Shown here: positions 1-5,500 of the stretch, one piece after another
How positions within the stretch are numbered: position 1 is the stretch's first letter
Layout of the letters: each line of letters begins with the position of its first letter
Assembly: GCA_002378005.1 (NCBI GenBank)
Contig: DFQY01000043.1
Coordinates: 1 to 8,960, forward strand
Length of the DNA stretch: 8,960 bases
From: Flavobacteriales bacterium UBA3477
Lineage (GTDB): Bacteria; Bacteroidota; Bacteroidia; Flavobacteriales; Schleiferiaceae
Direction of reading: 5' to 3'
Program-made: the position numbers and the translations under genes
Notes under the pieces: model-generated
Told to the model about the DNA's origin: nothing
Databases searched by the model: none
Seen by the model: only the letters and a program-made list of their open reading frames with translations

Positions 1-438
1 GCAGGACCTGAGCGCCTTGCTATTTTGGATGCCATTGCGGAAACCATCATTCCTAGAACCGCCACAGCCGGAGCGCGAGATGCGCGCACTGGAGCATTTA
101 TTGATGTGATGATCCGCGACTGTTACTACCCAGATATGCAGGCAAAATTGAACACAGGCATTCAAGAGATTGCCGTACAGGGCCAAAAGGCAATAGGTCG
201 TCCTTTTGAAGAAGCTACTCAGGATGAGCGCGAGGAATTCCTCCGAGGCTATGATGAGGCTGCGCATGAAGATGGCGACCACTTCTTCCGCACTATAAAG
301 GATTTGACCTTGCTGTGCTACTTCACTTCGGAGGAGGCCGCTGCAGACGGTGTGGTAAACTACAACCCTGTTCCTACACGCTACGATGGCTGTGCGCCTG
401 CGGATGAAAATACCAAGGTGTTCTACGCCAACATATAA
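1..438 (+). CDS. Gluconate 2-dehydrogenase subunit 3 family protein (5' end missing)
   Basis: The frame is open from the first base and 145 residues are visible; the true start lies upstream. The visible part begins with an ERLAILDAIAETIIP stretch, continues through GAFIDVMIRDCYYP, and ends with FFRTIKDLTLLCYFTSE, then NPVPTRYDGCAP. This is the characteristic core of the gluconate 2-dehydrogenase subunit 3 family. Members are small, often Tat-exported subunits that partner a flavin-dependent GMC-type oxidoreductase in membrane-bound sugar or polyol dehydrogenases. By family knowledge the missing N-terminus would carry the export signal and a GMC oxidoreductase gene would be adjacent, so it would have to lie upstream of this window; it cannot be seen here. 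The actual substrate is unknown. A strong terminator follows 26 bases after the stop, so this gene ends its transcript. Confidence 0.85.
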   Translation, partial: AGPERLAILDAIAETIIPRTATAGARDARTGAFIDVMIRDCYYPDMQAKLNTGIQEIAVQGQKAIGRPFEEATQDEREEFLRGYDEAAHEDGDHFFRTIKDLTLLCYFTSEEAAADGVVNYNPVPTRYDGCAPADENTKVFYANI

Positions 439-463
439 TCACAGAAGTAAAAGTCTGTTTGTT

Positions 464-490
464 AAACCCCGCCACTGTGCGGGGTTTTTT
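464..490 (+). terminator. Intrinsic terminator of the dehydrogenase-subunit gene
   Basis: A perfect 9-bp stem, aaaccccgc (464-472) with gcggggttt (479-487), closes a 6-base loop (cactgt) and runs into a T6 tract (485-490). It starts 26 bases after the stop codon at 436-438. Confidence 0.9.
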
Positions 491-523
491 ATGGGCTGTT
501 TGGGCTAAAATTTTATAAGCCTA

Positions 524-559
524 TTGTTCGACTCGCGCCAAAAATCCGCCCTAACTTTG
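524..559 (+). promoter_or_regulatory. Candidate Bacteroidota-type promoter for a small RNA
   Basis: TAACTTTG at 552-559 matches the Bacteroidota -7 consensus TAnnTTTG in all six fixed positions. The nearest upstream TTG (524-526) is 25 bases from it, longer than the roughly 19-base spacing usually reported, so the -33 element is weak. The box sits about 60 bases beyond one terminator and about 95 bases before the next. A start site near 563-566 would therefore give a discrete transcript of about 115 nucleotides. Confidence 0.4.
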
Positions 560-564
560 TCCCA

Positions 565-680
565 AGCCCTTGATCTAGATGAAATATGAACGTGTAGGAC
601 CTCGTCCTATCTGACATACGCAGTCCGGTTTCAACGGTTTAAGTGTTACTGGCCCCGCCCTACAAGGCGGGGTTTTTTTT
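565..680 (+). ncRNA. Candidate small RNA between two terminators
   Basis: This is a predicted transcript of about 115 nt, starting just downstream of the TAACTTTG box and ending at the terminator at 653-680. It contains a perfect 6-bp hairpin with a 3-base loop (taggac 595-600, gtccta 604-609). Flanking bases cgt/acg (591-593, 618-620) could extend the hairpin imperfectly. I do not recognise it as tmRNA, SRP RNA, RNase P RNA or a tRNA. It also contains an 11-codon ORF from 579 to 614 (MKYERVGPRPI), so a leader peptide is an alternative reading. The boundaries are inferred and the 5' end is approximate. Confidence 0.35.
653..680 (+). terminator. Second strong intrinsic terminator
   Basis: A perfect 7-bp GC stem, ccccgcc (653-659) with ggcgggg (666-672), closes a 6-base loop (ctacaa) and is followed by T8 (673-680). 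No protein gene lies between this and the terminator at 464-490, which is the main argument that something untranslated, or only a very short peptide, is transcribed here. Confidence 0.85.
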
Positions 681-1063
681 ACCTTTAGTAAGCCTTATGC
701 TCTTAAAAATTGCTAAAATATCCTACGCAGCTGTTGCGATCACCATCGTATTATGGTCGCTGGAACTTTGGCTTGTGGACCTTCCGTGGTATGTTGGTCG
801 GCAGTATTTTGGGTGTACATCGCGTCCTGCGCCGTGCTTTCCATATCGACCTCTGTCCTTGCCTCTAAGATGACCTTGACCATGGGACTTTTTCCCATAC
901 AAGTGACACTGGCCTGCATGTGTTGCATCCCGATATTTTAGTACCTCTACACTAGTGTTGTTTTGGGTCCAATTCTCCTTATTACCTCAGCCCTCATTTT
1001 GAACCAACGCCGCTAGAACAATTCTTCAACCACTTCGTTATAAGATATCTAGACATCTCAATA
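681..1063. other. 383-base stretch without a confident gene; two hydrophobic frames
   Basis: Two overlapping plus-strand frames read as hydrophobic. One runs from ATG 697 to the stop at 871-873 (58 codons, starting MLLKIAKISYAAVAITIVLW). The other is in a different frame from 753 to 941, rich in Ala, Val, Ser, Cys and Trp. Neither has a convincing ribosome binding site, and I recognise no family. Both could be chance ORFs, a small membrane protein (697-873), or one decayed or frameshifted membrane gene. TACCTTTA (680-687) is a one-mismatch -7-like box that overlaps the end of the terminator T-tract. From 942 to 1063 lies the upstream region of the lipoprotein gene. It holds only weak -7-like boxes (TAGTGTTG 953-960, TCATTTTG 994-1001), neither with a well-spaced -33 element. 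Confidence 0.3.
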
Positions 1064-1534
1064 ATGAAGACGAACAAAACTTTCTTTTGGCTCCTACCCT
1101 TAGCCGGACTGTTCTTTTTCGTGCGTTGCGAACCCAACACTTCTGCGGAAGTACCCGCAGTTGCAGGCAGTTCGGAACCTCGTGAGTGTTTTGATTACCT
1201 CTATCCCATCCAAGTCGTTTTCGACGGTGATACCCTTTCGGTCGTTTCTTTCGAGCAGTACAAAGACCTGCACACCAGATGTGATGAGGTGTTCAACGAA
1301 TTCACACCAGGGCTCGATCCCAAAGGGCGTGATTCCAACAATAGAATTCCAACAGGAAAAGGCCATACGACTGCAACATCAGATCCATACGGGGATTGTC
1401 CGAGAGAAAAAGATCCTTGGTGCGGTGAGATGATTTTCCCATTAACTATCGCGAACGTTCCGGGTCTCGAAGGAGAGATCGAGGTACCGAACGACAGTAC
1501 GTTACAGTACTACCGCTGGATAGTGTGCGATTAA
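1064..1534 (+). CDS. Small probable envelope lipoprotein of unknown function
   Basis: The product is 156 residues. Residues 1-21 form a signal sequence: KTNK, then a hydrophobic run of Phe, Trp and Leu, then FFFVRC with Cys22 as the likely lipidated residue. Arg at the -1 position is atypical for a lipobox, although Bacteroidota lipoboxes are relaxed; secretion is likely, lipid attachment less certain. The mature part has five further cysteines (42, 73, 112, 120, 155), including CPREKDPWC (112-120). It carries a CFDYLYPIQVVFDGD segment (42-56) of a type I associate with uncharacterised Bacteroidota lipoproteins. Disulfide bonding outside the inner membrane is plausible. No catalytic motif is visible. 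The gene is monocistronic: its own terminator follows, and the next gene is convergent. Confidence 0.75.
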   Translation: MKTNKTFFWLLPLAGLFFFVRCEPNTSAEVPAVAGSSEPRECFDYLYPIQVVFDGDTLSVVSFEQYKDLHTRCDEVFNEFTPGLDPKGRDSNNRIPTGKGHTTATSDPYGDCPREKDPWCGEMIFPLTIANVPGLEGEIEVPNDSTLQYYRWIVCD

Positions 1535-1576
1535 ATTGTGCTAACGATACAACAAAGCATGTCGTAGATTTCGAGG

Positions 1577-1610
1577 AACCCGGTCCAAAATAGGATCGGG
1601 TTTTTCTTTT
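1577..1610 (+). terminator. Intrinsic terminator of the lipoprotein gene
   Basis: A 10-bp stem with one G-T wobble, aacccggtcc (1577-1586) with ggatcgggtt (1593-1602), closes a 6-base loop (aaaata) and is followed by a T-rich tract to 1610. On the opposite strand the stem is not followed by a T run, so it does not obviously terminate the convergent reductase gene. Confidence 0.85.
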
Positions 1611-1639
1611 GGGGCCAATTTCTATAAATCGTCCAGGGC

Positions 1640-2314
1640 CTACAGATGCAACCCACACTCCGTCTTCGGACTGTTGTTCCAACGCCCTTTGCGTCCCTTG
1701 CCCGGTTTCGTGCAATGTGTACACCCTATGCTGAAATACCCCTTCGACTGTAGTGGATGGAACGGCAGAAGGTGGTCCTTAATGTAGGCCTCGCGTTGCT
1801 CGCGGCTCACATCGAGCAAGGGATAAAACTTGAGGATTCCACCGCGCTCCTCGAAAATGTCCAGCGTAGATCGGCGATCACTTTGCCAGCTCATCAGGCC
1901 GCTGACCCAAACTTTATGTTCTTCTTTGATCTTTTCTAAAGGCTCTACTTTATTGATGGTGCAACAATAATCCGGATCCTTTGTCCAAGTCTGATCTGTC
2001 GTAGTAAACTCGTGTTTCCAATCTTCGGCTTTGACCTCACGGACTTGGAGATTGTAGACCTTCGTCAGGTAATCTTTGTACACCAGCGTTTCCTCGAAAT
2101 GGTAGCCGGTATTGATGAAAAGTACCTCTTGTTCTGGCTGATAGACCGAGAATAAATGCAGCAAATAGGCGCTAGTGGCGGCGAATGAACTCGTCAGCAT
2201 AACTTCTTCGCGGACGAAGATTCGGTAGAGTTCAGTGATGCGTTGCTCGGGTTGGAGTTTGCGGAATTTTTCGTTGAGCTCTTTGAGGTCAAGCTCTGGA
2301 GTTGTTTCGGACAT
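1640..2314 (-). CDS. cysH: Assimilatory phosphoadenylyl-/adenylyl-sulfate reductase, [4Fe-4S] type
   Basis: This cytoplasmic enzyme of sulfate assimilation reduces APS or PAPS to sulfite using thioredoxin. Numbering from the ATG at 2314 (224 residues), the nucleotide-binding segment LTSSFAATSA lies at 40-49 and FINTGYHFEET at about 66-76. The iron-sulfur ligands are CC at 117-118 and CTHC at 198-201. The C-terminal ECGLHL supplies the catalytic cysteine, Cys220. Having both CC and CxxC is the signature of the [4Fe-4S] enzymes, which generally prefer APS over PAPS; preference here is inferred. CCTINKVEPL has Asn where many relatives have Arg. The frame extends upstream to a TTG at 2344, but the ATG at 2314 is the better start, since the extension would cover the palindrome and promoter-like box. 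No other sulfate-assimilation gene is in the window. It is divergent from the adhesin operon and convergent with the lipoprotein gene. Confidence 0.93.
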   Translation of the reverse strand: MSETTPELDLKELNEKFRKLQPEQRITELYRIFVREEVMLTSSFAATSAYLLHLFSVYQPEQEVLFINTGYHFEETLVYKDYLTKVYNLQVREVKAEDWKHEFTTTDQTWTKDPDYCCTINKVEPLEKIKEEHKVWVSGLMSWQSDRRSTLDIFEERGGILKFYPLLDVSREQREAYIKDHLLPFHPLQSKGYFSIGCTHCTKPGKGRKGRWNNSPKTECGLHL

Positions 2315-2336
2315 TTCTAACAGGGGATTTGCACAA

Positions 2337-2352
2337 CGTGACAAATATCACG
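2337..2352. promoter_or_regulatory. Crp/Fnr-like palindrome upstream of cysH
   Basis: CGTGA-N6-TCACG is a perfect inverted repeat (2337-2341 and 2348-2352) with a 6-base spacer. It has the same geometry and GTGA/TCAC core as classical Crp-family operators. Its right edge is 23 bases upstream of the cysH ATG. Read on the minus strand, its interior contains GATATTTG (2349-2342), one mismatch from the Bacteroidota -7 box TAnnTTTG. A TTTG (2377-2374) lies 24 bases further upstream. If both are real, the bound protein would cover the promoter and probably repress cysH. Regulator identity is inference from the pattern alone. Confidence 0.35.
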
Positions 2353-2466
2353 ATTTTTAATTTTGAGCAGCCTCAAATGAGACTTTTTAGTTGAAAAGTT
2401 CTTAACCATTCACTCAATGCAAGGGGGCGTTCATCTTATTTTTAATCAGTGCTTTACCCTAGTACC

Positions 2467-2474
2467 TACTTTTA
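2467..2474 (+). promoter_or_regulatory. Possible -7 box upstream of the adhesin operon
   Basis: TACTTTTA differs from TAnnTTTG at the last position only and lies 29 bases before the adhesin ATG at 2504. No convincing -33 TTTG is correctly spaced; only a T-rich tract ending TTTA at 2444 is nearby. Such boxes occur by chance in AT-rich DNA, so this is weak. Confidence 0.2.
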
Positions 2475-2503
2475 GATTTTTTACGACCCACAATACTCGT
2501 TTT

Positions 2504-5500
2504 ATGAAAAAACGGATCCTATTCTGCCTTGGATTGGCCTTTTTTGGATGGACCAATTTCCTTAACGCCCAAACCATCTCTGTGCAAGGCAGTTCCTTAT
2601 CGTTCGATGATCCTATCACCTCGAATCCGTCCACAGCCGTGGGTGGATTTTGTGTTTATAATGACCTGTTGACCGTCGGCACTACCTCCTATGATGCTAT
2701 CGTTTCCATTGACGGCATGACCAATGCCCTGATCTCGGATTTCGATCTCGACAATACGACCAACGGCAACTCCTCAGAGCACTTCAGCCCTTCGGTCCTT
2801 TGGACAGGGCCCAATGGTTTGGTTCGCTATACTATCCAATTTATCGAAGACGGTACGGCAGGCTCACCAGTTCCAGCAACCCTCGGAGACTTCTACCTCA
2901 CGGCTTGGGATCTAGATGCGGTAGGACCTTCAGGACGTTATATTGAATCTAGTGGCTTTTCAGGATATACACTTGGCTCAAGTACCTATTTGAGCTACAA
3001 CGCTACCGGCACAGGCAGCGGGTCATTCGCAAATACCGCCCCCGGTTCGAATACCTCAGGAACAGATGGGCGCTCACGTGTAACCCTTGAATATGCCAGC
3101 ACCAGCAGCGTTAGTTTGACCATTGGCGCTACTGGAACAGGCCCAGTGACCTACCTTATCTCAGGCAATAATCCTACCTCATGGTTCCCGACCACGTCGA
3201 ATGAAACCACCGTTCCAACAATCAACACTTTCGGTACCACCGCACCGTTCTTCACGTGTGATGGATTCCCGAGTGCCGGACAAAGCATACTTGTTGAAGC
3301 GGATAAACTCAGCGATAGTTTAGTCATCACCGCTCCAGCTGGTTATCATTTAAGTACAGCAATGAATGGTGCCTACAGCGCTACCCTCACCTTGGGGGCA
3401 GATAGTTCCGGAACCTTGGATACGGCGGTCTACATTGCCATGGACGGCACAGCACCCGCACCAAATCCGGCGAACATCACCTTGAGCTCTGCAGGCGCGA
3501 ACAACGTAAACGTTAGCGTAACTGGTACCAAAGGAGGGTCGCTTACCGCCACCAACTTTGCCAAAACAGATCCAACGGCATGTAGTGCAAACGACGGTAC
3601 CATCACCTTTGATGTGACGAACGTGCCAGATGGCTCGTACACCGTTACCTACGAAGGAGGCTCGGCAACCGCCAACGTGCTCAGCGGTGTTGCAACAATC
3701 ACTGGACTTACCCAAGGCCACTACATTGACCTTATCTTGACAGATGCAAACGGCTGTCAAACCGCTTCTGGCAACACCTTGAGTCTTGATGATCCTATCA
3801 ACTTTACCGTAACATACAGCCCAGTGTCACAGGATATTTGTGAAGGCGCCACCGCTACTTTTGGGGTGAATACTACAGGGACCACCGTGTTTCAATGGTA
3901 CTCCTTGATTGGTAACGTTTGGACTGCCATTCCAGGCGCGACCGGCAATACGTACACCACACCAGCTTTAACCGACACTACCCGTTACCAAGTCGTTGCC
4001 ATTTCTCAAATCGATTGTCAATGGACTTCTTATCCCGTTTCAGCCAACGTCAACCCTACTCCACAAGCTTCAATTGTCGCGTCACCGGCAAGCTGTCCGC
4101 GTACGGCAGATGGTTCTGTTGATCTAACTATGATCACCACCGTTACGCCGATCTCTTTTGTGTGGAGCAATGGTGAAACTACCGAAGACCTCAGCGCTGT
4201 AACCAGCGGCACCTATACCGTTACCATCATTGATCCATTAGGGTGTCAAGGTACCGCGAGCATCGCCGTGAGCGATAGCGACGGAGTGGCTCCAATAGTT
4301 ATCGCCCAAGACCTTACCATCCAGGTGGATAGTCTTGGTAATGTCGCCATTATCCCAGCGGATGTAGACGGCGGTAGTTCCGACAACTGTAACCTCAACT
4401 TAAGCATAGATACGGCCGCTTGGACTTGTGCCGACTTGGGTGCCCATACCGTGATGTTGGTGGGAACCGACGGTAACCAAAGCGATACAGCTTATGCCAC
4501 CGTAACCATTGTCGATACCCTCGGACCAGAAATTTTATGTGGCAGTGATACGACACTGTACGTAGGTGCCGATACTTCCGGGGTGCACTATAGCTGGACC
4601 GCGGCAAGCTTATACGATGCTTGTGGCGTGGATACATCCTTTGTAAGTGATTCTAGCGGTACTTGGTTCGGTATAGGAACACATACGGTATGGACCGTTG
4701 CGACCGACGCGAACGGCAATACAGATTCGTGTAGCTTCACAGTAGCGGTACAAGATACCTTCGCTCCTAGTTTCACCAGCTGTTTAATGGATACGACCTT
4801 GTATGCAGATGCCCTGAACTGTGGCGCGAACTTGGTTTGGACTACGCCAATAGCTACAGACAACAGCGATAGCATCATCTACACGCACAGCGATACCAGC
4901 GGTACCTTCTTCCCCGTAGGTGTGGATACCGTATTCCACTACGCGGCAGATCCTTCAGGAAACACTGACACCTGTTTCTTCCTCGTGACTGTGCTCGATA
5001 CCGTCGCGCCGGCCTGGACAGGTACATTGGACACCTTGACTATTTATGCTGGCGTAGATACCTGTGGCGTCTTTACCGACAGCTTGAGCTTGACGCCTCC
5101 TCCTATCGTGGAGGCTTGTGGTGTAGATACTCTGTTCCACAATGCAGGTGCGTATTATGCACTAGGAGATTATGATATCTACTGGTACATTACGGATGTA
5201 AGTGGCAATACCGATTCTATTCTGCAAAAAGTCATCGTTACCGAAAACATCAAACCGGAGATTTATTGTCCAGACTCTTTGACCATCTATGCGGATGCGG
5301 ACAGCAGCTGGACTCAAGTAACCTGGACTGGTGATAGCGTTTATGATAATTGTGGGATGGACAGTGCGTACTTCAGCCTAGCTAAAGGCGGGTATTTGCA
5401 GATCGGCCTCTTCAAAATCGACTACTTCGCCTATGACCTTCAAGGCAATGGCGATACATGTAGCTTCTACATCACCGTAGAGGATACCGTGGCACCTGTG

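Noticed and set aside
643..696. Upstream extension of the 697-873 frame to position 643
   Set aside because: It would translate straight through the terminator hairpin and T8 tract at 653-680; ATG 697 is the only sensible start if the frame is real.
1757..1939. 60-codon plus-strand open frame within cysH
   Set aside because: It lies wholly antisense to conserved CysH motifs.
2315..2344. N-terminal extension of cysH to the TTG at 2344
   Set aside because: It needs a rare start codon and overlaps the palindrome and -7-like box; ATG 2314 gives the normal family length.
2417..2503. N-terminal extension of the adhesin to 2417
   Set aside because: It would place 29 residues ahead of a textbook signal peptide that starts at ATG 2504.
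3350..3760. 136-codon minus-strand open frame inside the adhesin gene
   Set aside because: It is antisense to conserved Ig-like and SprB-like domains, its composition is rich in Cys, Arg and Gly, and no domain is recognisable.
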